This document shows, in pieces, positions 53,080 to 60,833 of a DNA stretch of 64,000 bases (its first letter is position 1; the number at the start of each line of letters is the position of its first letter). The stretch is from positions 248,001 to 312,000 of the forward strand of contig CP003179.1 in NCBI GenBank assembly GCA_000237975.1, in the 5' to 3' direction. Below the pieces are notes generated by a model that saw only the letters and a list, made by a program, of their open reading frames with translations, had not been told where the DNA came from and searched no databases. This DNA comes from Sulfobacillus acidophilus DSM 10332. GTDB taxonomy: Bacteria > Bacillota > Sulfobacillia > Sulfobacillales > Sulfobacillaceae. The position numbers and the translations under genes were made by a program.

Positions 53080-54234
53080 TTAAAGGCTGATTTTCGACAT
53101 CGGCACGGCCCATTTGTTAAACATCGGGGTGTTCACGAAGGCGTATTCTAAGGCGGCCTTAGCCCACGGCCATTGCCGACCTAATTTCATGGTTTGGTGG
53201 CGGGCGTTCCAGAGAGACCGGCGCACAAACAAGCCTTGCCCGTTACCCAAGTCCAATACACAGCTCATCTCATGGTCGTACTCGCGGCGCGGGGCGGCAC
53301 TACCGGTCAGATCCAACGCCAAGTTATGGGCGGCGACTTCGGCCTGTAACATGGCGGTGTGCCCTTGTTTGGGTCCTTCAAACGCCACGGCACTTCCGGC
53401 GACGTAGATATCGGGATGGTGAATGGCCCGCATGTCACGTCCGGTCTCCAACCAGTCTCGCGGATGATTTTGGGCTAAGCGTTTTTGGGCCGGTTCGCCC
53501 CGAAAGGGCGGGGTGACGATCGTCAGGACCGACGGAATTTCCCGACCGTCCGCCAGCACGACATGGTCCCGATGGACCGATTGAATCTGAACCGGGCCCA
53601 GTCGCGTAATGCGCCGTTCTTGAAAGATCTGCGAGAGCAATTGGGTAGCTTTCTCACCGGCAGGTGCCCAGAGCTTCGGTAAGGGATCGACAAAGGTAAT
53701 CGATCCTAATAATAACTGTTTTTCCATCCGTTCGTTTAATTCGAGAGCCACCTCAAACGCCGGGCCTCCCGTTTGCACGTTCTGCGCCCATCCGACAACC
53801 GCCGGACCGCCTCCAAACTCGTCGAGCGCTTGCCGCAGTTTCATTGCGCCTTCGGCGGTGCATACGGTGTGTCCGAACTCGCGTAAACCCGGAATCTCTT
53901 CAAACGCGAGTCGTTCGCCCAAGGCGACAATGAGCTTGTCATAATAGACCAATTTATCTTGGGTGGACACGGTGTGGGCTTCGGGATCGATATCGACGAT
54001 TTCCGTTTGAAGAAACTCGATACCGGCCTCGGCATATAAGGGAGCCAGCGGCACGGAAATGTCTTTGAGCGATTTTTTGCCGAAAGCGACGTGGACCAGC
54101 GAGGGCCGGTATAAAAAGTGGGCGTCACGGGCGATCACGGTAATTTGGTGGCTCCCTCGGCGGAATTTCCGCCTCAACTGAAAAGCCGCCGTCATCCCGG
54201 CAAAGCCGCTACCTAAAATCACAACCCGGGCCAT
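53080..54234 (-). CDS. SQR-like FAD-dependent oxidoreductase lacking the central active-site Cys
   Basis: The 384-residue flavoprotein has an N-terminal FAD site VVILGSGFAGMTAAFQL, the RPSLVHVAFG segment, a second FAD motif IYVAGSAVAFEGPKQGHTAMLQAEVAAHNL near 276-304, and a hydrophobic/amphipathic C-terminus. The layout matches sulfide:quinone oxidoreductases. Cys125 (TVCTAEGA) and Cys325 (EMSCVLDLGNG) align with two of the three SQR cysteines, but the central one is replaced (QNVQTGGPAFE, Thr155). It may therefore oxidise another substrate or act as an NDH-2-like enzyme. ATG 54234 has AAAGGAGGCG upstream. Confidence 0.78.
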   Translation of the reverse strand: MARVVILGSGFAGMTAAFQLRRKFRRGSHQITVIARDAHFLYRPSLVHVAFGKKSLKDISVPLAPLYAEAGIEFLQTEIVDIDPEAHTVSTQDKLVYYDKLIVALGERLAFEEIPGLREFGHTVCTAEGAMKLRQALDEFGGGPAVVGWAQNVQTGGPAFEVALELNERMEKQLLLGSITFVDPLPKLWAPAGEKATQLLSQIFQERRITRLGPVQIQSVHRDHVVLADGREIPSVLTIVTPPFRGEPAQKRLAQNHPRDWLETGRDMRAIHHPDIYVAGSAVAFEGPKQGHTAMLQAEVAAHNLALDLTGSAAPRREYDHEMSCVLDLGNGQGLFVRRSLWNARHQTMKLGRQWPWAKAALEYAFVNTPMFNKWAVPMSKISL

Positions 54235-54356
54235 AATAGCGCCTCCTTTGCTTGTGCAACCGATTTGCATATGCTAAAAGTATACAATACGATGCGAGCA
54301 TGAGGCATAACCCGATCGAACTATCTTGCAAGAGGGGGCGGGCGCCCCCTAACAGG

Positions 54357-54572
54357 CTACGATTTTTTGGGGGGAACCGGGCACGTACTGATTCCGAATA
54401 ATCGGTAGAGGCCGCAAAATCCGGTAATCCCGGTAATAATTGCTACGACGGCCAAAATGCCGAAGATCCAGGTGCCGACGCTTCCGCCCCAGTGATTGAA
54501 GGCGCCATAACCCAAGACGAGTCCGATAACGATCCGGATGATCCGATCGGTGGTGCTTTCGTTCTGTGGCAT
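54357..54572 (-). CDS. DUF2892 membrane protein
   Basis: The 71-residue protein has two hydrophobic helices around the DUF2892 pattern (TTDRIIRIVIGLVLGYGAF, then FGILAVVAIITGITGFCGLYRLFGIST). The domain is often fused to rhodanese or placed near sulfur-handling genes. The Cys of GFCGLYRLFGISTCP is typical. Start ATG 54572 has AAGGAGGG upstream. It is divergent from the TrmB-type regulator and follows the SQR-like gene on the same strand, so a sulfur-linked role is plausible but unproven. Confidence 0.82.
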   Translation of the reverse strand: MPQNESTTDRIIRIVIGLVLGYGAFNHWGGSVGTWIFGILAVVAIITGITGFCGLYRLFGISTCPVPPKKS

Positions 54573-54602
54573 AACCAGCCCTCCTTGTCGAGCGTAGTAT
54601 CC

Positions 54603-54630
54603 TTGATAACTACTATAGTGAGCGTATAAT
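54603..54630 (+). promoter_or_regulatory. Promoter of the TrmB-type regulator
   Basis: TTGATA (54603-54608), a 16-bp spacer and a consensus TATAAT (54625-54630). The spacer holds the perfect palindrome ACTATAGT (54612-54619), a candidate operator placed between two divergent genes. Confidence 0.6.
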
Positions 54631-54672
54631 AAAATGGTAGGGGAGTCAACAACAAATATAAGGAGCCTACCT

Positions 54673-55392
54673 ATGGATCCCGTCAAGGCGTTACAAGAAA
54701 TCGGCTGGTCGGAATTGGAAGCACGGGTTTATGTGGCCCTTTGGGAATCGGGAACGGATTTAAGCGGCTATCAGGTGGCCAAAGCGGCGCATATAGCGCG
54801 GGCGAACGTCTATCCGGTGCTGGAACGTCTCATTCGGCGGGGAGCCGTCCAAGAATACCCGGCCACCGAGGGCAGTCGGTATCGAGCGGTGCCTTTCACC
54901 ACGATTGCCGAAGCCCAAATGGCGATATGGTCGGAACGCATGGCGAACCTGAAAGAAGCGTTGGCCAAGCCCTTAACGCCGCCGCGAGTGGCTGTCGCCC
55001 GGGGGGTGGAAGCCGGGTTGACCCATGGGTTTCGCGTGATTCAGGAGGCGTCTCGGACACTGGATATTGGCGCCTCTTATGGGAGTGTGCGGCCGTTTGC
55101 GAACGCCTTGGCCGAGGCCCGTCAACGCGGTGTCAAAGAACGCTTTTTGTGCTTTGATCGCTGTCCGCCACCCGGTTGTGGCGTCTGCCAAGATCCCATC
55201 ATGGTGGGGACCGGCCCCTTCCGGTCGACGGGTTGGCTTCTGTTGGTGCGCGATAAAGAGGACGCGTTGATTGCTTCAGGGACGGACGAAAAACGGGAAA
55301 TCCTCCTGACGGATTTGGCCCCGATTCAAGAGACGGTCCAATTATTGCTGACGTTAGGGGAAGATCGGGCGCTCCAGATTCGCCCCGAGTGA
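54673..55392 (+). CDS. TrmB-family transcriptional regulator with Cys cluster
   Basis: The 239-residue protein has a TrmB-type winged helix (LQEIGWSELEARVYVALWESG to ARANVYPVLERLIRRGAVQEY, residues 5-60) followed by a phospholipase-D-like effector domain. Near residue 170 it contains CFDRCPPPGCGVC, four cysteines in thirteen residues, suggesting metal or redox sensing. Targets are unknown; the divergent DUF2892 gene and the nearby SQR-like gene are natural candidates. AAGGAG lies 7 bp before ATG 54673, and a good promoter with a palindrome lies upstream. Confidence 0.83.
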   Translation: MDPVKALQEIGWSELEARVYVALWESGTDLSGYQVAKAAHIARANVYPVLERLIRRGAVQEYPATEGSRYRAVPFTTIAEAQMAIWSERMANLKEALAKPLTPPRVAVARGVEAGLTHGFRVIQEASRTLDIGASYGSVRPFANALAEARQRGVKERFLCFDRCPPPGCGVCQDPIMVGTGPFRSTGWLLLVRDKEDALIASGTDEKREILLTDLAPIQETVQLLLTLGEDRALQIRPE

Positions 55393-55403
55393 AGGGATCG
55401 TGG

Positions 55404-55409
55404 TATAAT
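55404..55409 (+). promoter_or_regulatory. -10 element ahead of the glycine riboswitch
   Basis: A consensus TATAAT about 25 bp before the first aptamer. No clear -35 is seen at normal spacing. Confidence 0.5.
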
Positions 55410-55432
55410 AAATCATTCGTAAATAGGATGCG

Positions 55433-55612
55433 GATGAGTGAAGTCGGAGACCGGTCCCCCGGGGACAGGCCGAAGGAGCAACTGCCGCCTGCTGACGCGC
55501 GGCCAGGAATCTCTCAGGCTCACAGGACGGCTTTAGGACGCTCCTCTGGAAATGCCCGCAACCTGCGGAAGCCGATGGGGATCCAAAACTCTCAGGCAAA
55601 AAGACAGAGGCA
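55433..55612 (+). promoter_or_regulatory. Tandem glycine riboswitch
   Basis: Two aptamers follow each other. The first has GCCGAAGGAGCAACTGCC and AATCTCTCAGGCTCACAGGAC. The second has GCCGATGGGGATCC and AACTCTCAGGCAAAAAGACAG, closed by CCTCTG (55543-55548) with CAGAGG (55605-55610). These are the conserved glycine-aptamer cores. No terminator follows before sdaAA, so control may act on translation. Confidence 0.9.
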
Positions 55613-55665
55613 CGATGTCAGAGGACATGGTGTCTTTTGGTTTTGCGCGGAGGGGAGGACATCGG

Positions 55666-56547
55666 ATGGCATTTTCTCAACTAAAACAGCTCGTGGAAGA
55701 AGCCGAGCGCCGTAACGGGACGATTGCCCAGGTCATGCTCGAGCAAGAACACCAAACCACCGGCCAAGATCCGACGGTGATTGAAGAAAAGATGGCCAGC
55801 CAACTGGTGGTGATGGAAGAGGCGGTCAGAACAGGCCGTACCCGACCTCGCCGATCGTTTGGCGGGCTCATTGGCGGGGAAGCCGCGCGGTTGGCCGCCC
55901 GTCCGCCGTCGCGCTTGATTGGTGCGGTGGCGATGGATGCGATGGCTAACGCCATGGCCGTTTCGGAGGTTAACGCGTCGATGGGCCGAATTGTCGCGAC
56001 GCCTACGGCCGGGGCCGCTGGGATCTTGCCGGGTGTGCTCGTGGCGTTATTGGATCATCAGCTGATTTCACGACCGCAGGCGGTCCAGGGATTGTTGACG
56101 GCCGCCGCTTTGGGTCTGGCCATTGCGAATTCCAGCTCCATTTCCGGGGCGGCCGGCGGGTGTCAGGCCGAAGTCGGGTCGGCGACGGCGATGACGGCGG
56201 GAGCGGTCACCGAACTTTTGGGGGGCTCTCCGCAACAGGTAATCGACGCCGTGGGATTGGCGTTAACGGATTCGTTAGGGCTGGTCTGCGATCCGGTGGC
56301 CGGTTTGGTGGAGGTCCCCTGTCTTTATCGGAACGGCTTACATGCCGTGGCGGCTTTAGCGGCCGCCGAATGTGCTCTGGCCGGTATTCACAACGTGATT
56401 CCGGCCGACGAAGTGGTTTCCGCGATGCGCGATATCGGCAACTTAATGCCTCCGCAGTTACGCGAAACGGGTTTGGGCGGGTTGGCCGATACCCCGACCG
56501 GCCGGCAGCTTCGGCGGGACATTTTAGGAGGGTCGTCCCATGCCTGA
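55666..56547 (+). CDS. sdaAA: L-serine dehydratase, alpha subunit (iron-sulfur)
   Basis: The 293-residue subunit deaminates serine to pyruvate and ammonia together with the beta subunit. It carries the 4Fe-4S cysteines in SGAAGGCQAEVGSA (near 164) and CDPVAGLVEVPC (near 207-218), and the TAGAAGILPGV substrate loop near 115. ATG 55666 has GGGGAGG seven bases upstream; earlier in-frame starts lie inside the riboswitch. It overlaps sdaAB by 8 bp. Control by the glycine riboswitch links it to glycine disposal via serine. Confidence 0.93.
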   Translation: MAFSQLKQLVEEAERRNGTIAQVMLEQEHQTTGQDPTVIEEKMASQLVVMEEAVRTGRTRPRRSFGGLIGGEAARLAARPPSRLIGAVAMDAMANAMAVSEVNASMGRIVATPTAGAAGILPGVLVALLDHQLISRPQAVQGLLTAAALGLAIANSSSISGAAGGCQAEVGSATAMTAGAVTELLGGSPQQVIDAVGLALTDSLGLVCDPVAGLVEVPCLYRNGLHAVAALAAAECALAGIHNVIPADEVVSAMRDIGNLMPPQLRETGLGGLADTPTGRQLRRDILGGSSHA

Positions 56548-57244
56548 ACCCTCTCCGGTTCTCTCGTACCTCAGTGCGTTTGACATTATCGGGCCGGTGA
56601 TGGTGGGGCCTTCGAGTTCCCATACGGCCGGCGCTTTACGTTTAGGGCGAGTGGCACGCAAATTATTGGGCGACGAGCCGGTGGCGGCCGATTTTGTGTT
56701 GCTCGGATCTTTTGCGGAAACGTTTCGGGGCCACGGAACCGATCGGGCCTTAGTCGCAGGCATCTTGGGGTTAGCGACCGACGACCCGCGGGTGCCGGAG
56801 GCGCTCTCCTTGGCGAACACTCAGGGGGTTCGATACCAATTTCGGGCGGCGCCGAACACCGTGTCGCAAGGATATCATCCGAATACGGTGACGATGACCG
56901 TGTACGGCAGTTCGGATCAGGTGCGTGTGACCGGCAGTTCGCTGGGCGGAGGCAAAATTGAGGTCACGGAAATTGACGGGTTTCATGTGCGGATTTCGGG
57001 TGATTTTCCCGCCATCGTCATATGGCACCAAGATGTCCCCGGGGTGTTAGCCGCCGTCGTGCAGAATATTGCGCATCTGGGCATCAACATCGGACGGTTG
57101 ACGCTTGACCGCACGCATCCTGGCGGGTTGGCGCTCGGCGTCATTGAATTGGATTCGCCTCAGGAGGTGACGGCGTCATTATTGGATGCGCTGAGCCGGA
57201 CCCGTCTTCCGATTGTCCGGCAGCGCTGGATTTATCCTATTTAA
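56540..57244 (+). CDS. sdaAB: L-serine dehydratase, beta subunit
   Basis: The 234-residue partner starts with SAFDIIGPVMVGPSSSHTAGALRLGRVAR, the family signature, and ends in an ACT domain (FPAIVIWHQDVPGVLAAVVQNIAHLGINIGRL, residues 154-190), a usual amino-acid sensing module. The two-subunit form is typical for Firmicutes. ATG 56540 follows TTTAGGAGGG within the end of sdaAA, so the two are translated together. Confidence 0.93.
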   Translation: MPEPSPVLSYLSAFDIIGPVMVGPSSSHTAGALRLGRVARKLLGDEPVAADFVLLGSFAETFRGHGTDRALVAGILGLATDDPRVPEALSLANTQGVRYQFRAAPNTVSQGYHPNTVTMTVYGSSDQVRVTGSSLGGGKIEVTEIDGFHVRISGDFPAIVIWHQDVPGVLAAVVQNIAHLGINIGRLTLDRTHPGGLALGVIELDSPQEVTASLLDALSRTRLPIVRQRWIYPI

Positions 57245-57302
57245 CAGATTTGTGAAAAAAATATCTTGAAAAAGGCAATTTCCATTGGGGAAGGGGCGAT
57301 CT

Positions 57303-57460
57303 ATGATAAAAGAGGGTCGGCACGGCATACACTGGCGCAGGACCCAAAGGGCCAGAGGGGGCTGAAACAAGCACATGATCACCGAATCCGTCGAGGAAGT
57401 GCCTTCCGGCATGTTTGGCGATAGTCGCCCGTTTCGAAACGGGGCTTGGAGTGAGGAGGG
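57303..57460 (+). promoter_or_regulatory. Structured leader of unknown type before the 57-residue protein
   Basis: TATGAT (57303-57308) may be a -10 element. Downstream the RNA can form CTGG...CCC-AAA-GGG-CCAG (about 57332-57354), TGCC-TTCC-GGCA (near 57400), GGCGA-TAG-TCGCC (near 57418-57429) and CCCGTTTCGAAACGGG (near 57428-57443), then GAGGAGGG. The dense hairpins suggest a cis-regulatory RNA. I could not match it to any riboswitch class I know. Confidence 0.45.
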
Positions 57461-57469
57461 ACCTCCAAT

Positions 57470-57643
57470 ATGGAATGGCTATGGCGGTTAACGACGGCAG
57501 TATTAGCGGTTTTGACCATGATTAACGGCGGTTATTGGGAAGCCCACCATTATATATTACGGGGGTTAGGCATCGCCTTAGTCGGGATTTTGGCCCTGGT
57601 TCTGGTCAGTATTGTCGGGCTTCCCTCGGCCGAGATCGAATAA
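57470..57643 (+). CDS. 57-residue single-pass or hairpin membrane protein, unknown
   Basis: The frame MEWLWRLTTAVLAVLTMINGGYWEAHHYIL continues through RGLGIALVGILALVLVSIVGLPS to a short acidic tail, giving two hydrophobic segments (about 5-22 and 30-50) separated by a WEAHHY turn. I do not recognise the family. AGGAGGG lies 10 bp before ATG 57470, and the gene follows the structured leader and ends before a terminator, so it looks like a real, separately regulated small gene. Function unknown. Confidence 0.6.
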   Translation: MEWLWRLTTAVLAVLTMINGGYWEAHHYILRGLGIALVGILALVLVSIVGLPSAEIE

Positions 57644-57684
57644 TCGCCCGCGAATCGAGTACAATGGCACGAGAGAGGAATCCG

Positions 57685-57709
57685 GAAGGAGGGCAACCTC
57701 CTTCTTTTT
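57685..57709 (+). terminator. Terminator between the small membrane protein and ddl
   Basis: GAAGGAGG and CCTCCTTC form a perfect stem around GCAA, followed by TTTTT. It lies 20 bp before ddl, so it might also attenuate readthrough into ddl. Confidence 0.8.
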
Positions 57710-57728
57710 ATGAAGCGGGGGAAAAGGC

Positions 57729-58778
57729 ATGGAAAACATTCGGGTGGTGGTCATGATGGGGGGGCCCTCCAGTGAGCACGACGTCTCGTTGGCAAGCGGC
57801 TCCGAAGTCTACCACGCGCTGAAAAGTCAGCCCGCCTTTGACGTGAAAGCGTTAACGATTAGCCGTGATGGACATTGGACGCTGGACTCGGCTCCGCCGG
57901 AAGCCCTGGTGCCGTCGGGCGGATCGCCCACCGGGACCGTTTCGCGGCAAGGCGCCATTCGTGGTGTGTCGTTATTGGCTCAGGCTGATGTGGTATTTTT
58001 GGCCTTTCACGGAACATTTGGCGAGGACGGCACGCTGCAGGGCCTTTTGGAAACGCTCGGCATCCCCTATACCGGGAGCGGACCGTTGGCGTCGGCCTTG
58101 GCGATGAATAAAGCCAAAGCCAAAGAACTTTTTCAATATCATGGACTCGCGACTCCGCCCGGGGTAGTGTTAAGCCGACGAGAAATCCAGGCGTCCTTGT
58201 CCTCATGCGCAGCGTATGTGAAGAGCCGTTTAACGTATCCGCTGGTCGTCAAACCGAATGTCGGCGGATCCAGCCTAGGGGCGGCGATGGTTGATGACGC
58301 GGTGGATTTGGAGAAGGCGCTCGCCGACGCAAGCCGGTACGATTTGGACGTGTTGGTCGAGGAACGGATATCGGGACGGGAATTTACGTGTGCCGTATTA
58401 GAAGAAATGGACGGGCAGCTGCGGGCGTTGCCGGTCATCGAAATTATTCCCAAAAGCGGCCGGTTTTTCGATTTTACGGCTAAATATCAAACTGGGGCGG
58501 CCGACGAAATTTGTCCGGCGCCTATCCCGGATGCGATGCGGGACACCATTCAACACATGGCGATAAAGGCTCATGACGTTTTAGGATGCGAAGGGCTTTC
58601 GCGGGCGGATATGATTTGGACCGACCAGGGGCCGGTTCTGTTGGAAGTGAACACCATTCCGGGCATGACACGAAACTCGCTTGTGCCTAAAGCGGCGCGG
58701 GCTGCCGGCATCGCGTTCGAGGGTTTGGTGGGCCACCTGGTTCGATTGGCTCTTCAACGCCAGCAGCTCCGCCGTTAA
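57729..58778 (+). CDS. ddl: D-alanine--D-alanine ligase
   Basis: The 349-residue ATP-grasp enzyme makes D-Ala-D-Ala for peptidoglycan. VVVMMGGPSSEHDVSLASG opens the protein, HGTFGEDGTLQGLLETLGIPYTGSG lies near 97-121, and the ATP-grasp core has YPLVVKPNVGGSSLGAAMV near 171. The C-terminal metal site is VLLEVNTIPGMTRNSLVPKAARAAG near 303. ATG 57729 is preceded by GCGGGGGAAAAGGC. It converges with the Spo0E-like gene with overlapping stops. Confidence 0.95.
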   Translation: MENIRVVVMMGGPSSEHDVSLASGSEVYHALKSQPAFDVKALTISRDGHWTLDSAPPEALVPSGGSPTGTVSRQGAIRGVSLLAQADVVFLAFHGTFGEDGTLQGLLETLGIPYTGSGPLASALAMNKAKAKELFQYHGLATPPGVVLSRREIQASLSSCAAYVKSRLTYPLVVKPNVGGSSLGAAMVDDAVDLEKALADASRYDLDVLVEERISGREFTCAVLEEMDGQLRALPVIEIIPKSGRFFDFTAKYQTGAADEICPAPIPDAMRDTIQHMAIKAHDVLGCEGLSRADMIWTDQGPVLLEVNTIPGMTRNSLVPKAARAAGIAFEGLVGHLVRLALQRQQLRR

Positions 58779-58963
58779 CGGGAAACCAATCCGCGGCGGT
58801 AAAACGACAAGATGAGATAATCGAGCTCGCGGCTGGCCGCCAGAACCCGATCATCCGTGAGATTGCCCACGCGATCGGCCAATTCGACTAACTGGTGGCG
58901 TTCGAACTCCAGAAACATAACCGGATTGGACCGGGGTTCCTTGACAGCCGTTGACGCTTGCAT
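58775..58963 (-). CDS. Spo0E-like sporulation regulatory phosphatase
   Basis: The 62-residue protein carries the Spo0E-family signature SRELDYLILSFYR near residues 44-57, preceded by a helix (FERHQLVELADRVGNLTDDRVLAA). In Bacillus, Spo0E-like proteins dephosphorylate Spo0A-P and delay sporulation. ATG 58963 is 12 bp after AAAGGAG; Met16 (58918) is an alternative start that would still keep the domain. It is a single gene convergent with ddl. Confidence 0.75.
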   Translation of the reverse strand: MQASTAVKEPRSNPVMFLEFERHQLVELADRVGNLTDDRVLAASRELDYLILSFYRRGLVSR

Positions 58964-59075
58964 GTGGTACTAAACTCCTTTGGTTTGCGACAGGTCGCAT
59001 AATGACAAAAAACGCTGAAATGGATTCGCCAACTTTCAGCAATCTCCTGCCTGACGGCGGAGGAATCCCTCGACT

Positions 59076-59142
59076 CTCCTCGACATGCTCACCGGAACCA
59101 AAGCGGCAAGTGCCGAGAATGCGTGAGCTCCCGGTCGAGGAG
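59076..59142. ncRNA. Candidate structured RNA: three nested stems
   Basis: Nested inverted pairs are CTCCTCGAC/GTCGAGGAG (59076-59084/59134-59142), GCTCAC/GTGAGC (59087-59092/59123-59128) and CGGC/GCCG with an AAGT loop (59104-59107/59112-59115). No coding frame explains it. It lies in the 360-bp gap between the Spo0E-like gene and the transporter gene; strand and expression are unknown. Confidence 0.4.
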
Positions 59143-59225
59143 TGTCGGTAGTTTCAAGAGTGCGAATTTTTTGTTTTGATGAGCCGGGAACTTTTTTGGG
59201 GGAATCGGGCAGGCTATGGAGGAGC

Positions 59226-59264
59226 TTAACACGATCTTAACCTGAAGTTCATTAAACGGTAATA
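59226..59264 (+). promoter_or_regulatory. PhoP (Pho) box upstream of the phosphate-type transporter
   Basis: TTAACA (59226), TTAACC (59237), TTCATT (59248) and GTAATA (59259) recur every 11 bp, the spacing of Bacillus PhoP boxes (TTAACA-like repeats with 5-bp gaps). TAAGAT at 59274-59279 follows as a -10 element. This predicts induction under phosphate starvation. Confidence 0.7.
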
Positions 59265-59322
59265 CCGGGTCGGTAAGATACAAGCGAAACAGTCAACGGA
59301 CCCAACCCAAAGGAGGATCATC

Positions 59323-60705
59323 ATGAACGATTCGTCTCAGACCGGAGTGCTCCAGGCGCTAGACGAAACGGGCTTGCAAAAGTTTCACTGGCGGACCGTT
59401 ATTACCGCCGGGATGGGATTTTTTACGGATGCATACGACCTTTTTATTATCGGCACCGTGACCGCAATCTTAACCCCTTTATGGCATCTCAGCACCGGAC
59501 AATTAGCGATTTTGAACAGTACGTCGTTGGCTGCGGCGGCCTTTGGCGCCCTCGTGTTCGGGCGGTTAATGGACCGCTTGGGCCGAAAGGCCATGTATGG
59601 CATTGAAGTGATGATGCTGGCGGGAGGGGCGCTTTTATCCGCGTTGGCTCCGTCCTTCGGCTGGCTGGTCGTCTTTCGGATTTTGGTCGGTTTGGGCGTC
59701 GGGGGCGATTACCCCACCAGTTCCGTCATTATGAGTGAATATGCCAACCGCACGCATCGCGGATTTTTGGTGACTTTGGTCTTTTCCATGCAAGGCTTAG
59801 GTTTGTTGGCCGGGCCGGCGGTCGCGGCGATTTTATTGGCGTCCGGCATGTCACATGATTTGGCTTGGCGTCTCATGCTCGGATTAGGGGCGATTCCGGC
59901 GGCCTCGGTCATCTACTTGCGACGCCGGATGGCGGAAACGCCTCGCTATTTGGTGACGGTGCAGGGGAAAACCGACGAAGCGGCCGAAGTGGTAAAGTCG
60001 CTGACCGGCAAAGCGGTCGTCGCGGAAGCGAATGCTCCTACTAAAGTCCAAGGCGGCCTCTGGACGCGTAAGAACTTGATCCGCCTCTTGGGGACGGCCG
60101 GTAGCTGGTTTCTGGTCGATGTCGCGTTTTACGGTAACGGCGTCTCGTCTCAGCTCATTTTAAAAGCTCTTTTACCCCAAGCCCACTTGATCGAAAAAGT
60201 TTTGGTTTCGGCTTTGATCTTTCTCGTGGCCGCCGTGCCGGGATATTATGTGGCGGCTTATTTCATGGACAAAATCGGTCGGAAGTGGATTCAAAGTGTG
60301 GGTTTCTTGGTCATGGCGATAACCTATGGATTAATTTTTGGGGTGCCGCGCATCATTCAAATGCCCGTGCTCTTTTTAATCGTGTATGCGGTCAGTTATT
60401 TCTTTATCGAATTCGGGCCCAACACCACCACGTTTTTGGTTCCGTCCGAAGTATTTCCGACCCATTTACGGGGAACCGCCCATGGCATATCGGCCGCCGC
60501 CGGCAAAATCGGCGCCTTTTTGGGAGCGTTTGTGTTGCCTTTCGTCCTAAAATCGGCAGGACTCGGTTCGACGATGGGGCTATTGGCGGCGGTGGCTCTA
60601 TTGGGGGCGGCCCTGACTCTCGCCACCTTGCCGGAAATGAAGCAGAAATCCTTGGAGGAAGTGCAGACGGATCCGCTTCCGGTGGCGGAACGACGGTTAT
60701 CGTAA
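59323..60705 (+). CDS. MFS transporter of the phosphate:H+ symporter type
   Basis: The 460-residue, 12-helix major facilitator has TAGMGFFTDAYDLFIIGTV near residue 28, which matches the phosphate:proton symporter (Pho84-like) family. It also has GRLMDRLGRKAMYG near 85, LVGLGVGGDYPTSSVIMSEYANRTHRG near 126-152, and IEFGPNTTTFLVPSEVFPT near 363. Related subfamilies carry organic acids, so the substrate is inferred from this motif and from the Pho box upstream. ATG 59323 has AAAGGAGG upstream. It ends at a terminator. Confidence 0.82.
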   Translation: MNDSSQTGVLQALDETGLQKFHWRTVITAGMGFFTDAYDLFIIGTVTAILTPLWHLSTGQLAILNSTSLAAAAFGALVFGRLMDRLGRKAMYGIEVMMLAGGALLSALAPSFGWLVVFRILVGLGVGGDYPTSSVIMSEYANRTHRGFLVTLVFSMQGLGLLAGPAVAAILLASGMSHDLAWRLMLGLGAIPAASVIYLRRRMAETPRYLVTVQGKTDEAAEVVKSLTGKAVVAEANAPTKVQGGLWTRKNLIRLLGTAGSWFLVDVAFYGNGVSSQLILKALLPQAHLIEKVLVSALIFLVAAVPGYYVAAYFMDKIGRKWIQSVGFLVMAITYGLIFGVPRIIQMPVLFLIVYAVSYFFIEFGPNTTTFLVPSEVFPTHLRGTAHGISAAAGKIGAFLGAFVLPFVLKSAGLGSTMGLLAAVALLGAALTLATLPEMKQKSLEEVQTDPLPVAERRLS

Positions 60706-60728
60706 GTACCGGACGACGGGGACCCATG

Positions 60729-60756
60729 AAGGCGGGGCAATCATGCCTCGCCTTTT
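60729..60756 (+). terminator. Terminator after the MFS gene
   Basis: AAGGCGGGGCA pairs with TGCCTCGCCTT (one wobble), followed by TTTTT. Confidence 0.85.
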
Positions 60757-60833
60757 TGCCTGGCGAAATCGGGTTACAAATTTGGGGACTTCCGGGCTAC
60801 GCGCTAGTATGAAGGTGGAAAGGGGGGATATTC

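Noticed and set aside
57375-57491. Small frame MITESVEEVPSG... within the structured leader
   Set aside because: It has no ribosome site, overlaps the start of the better supported 57-residue gene, and is composed of hairpin arms.
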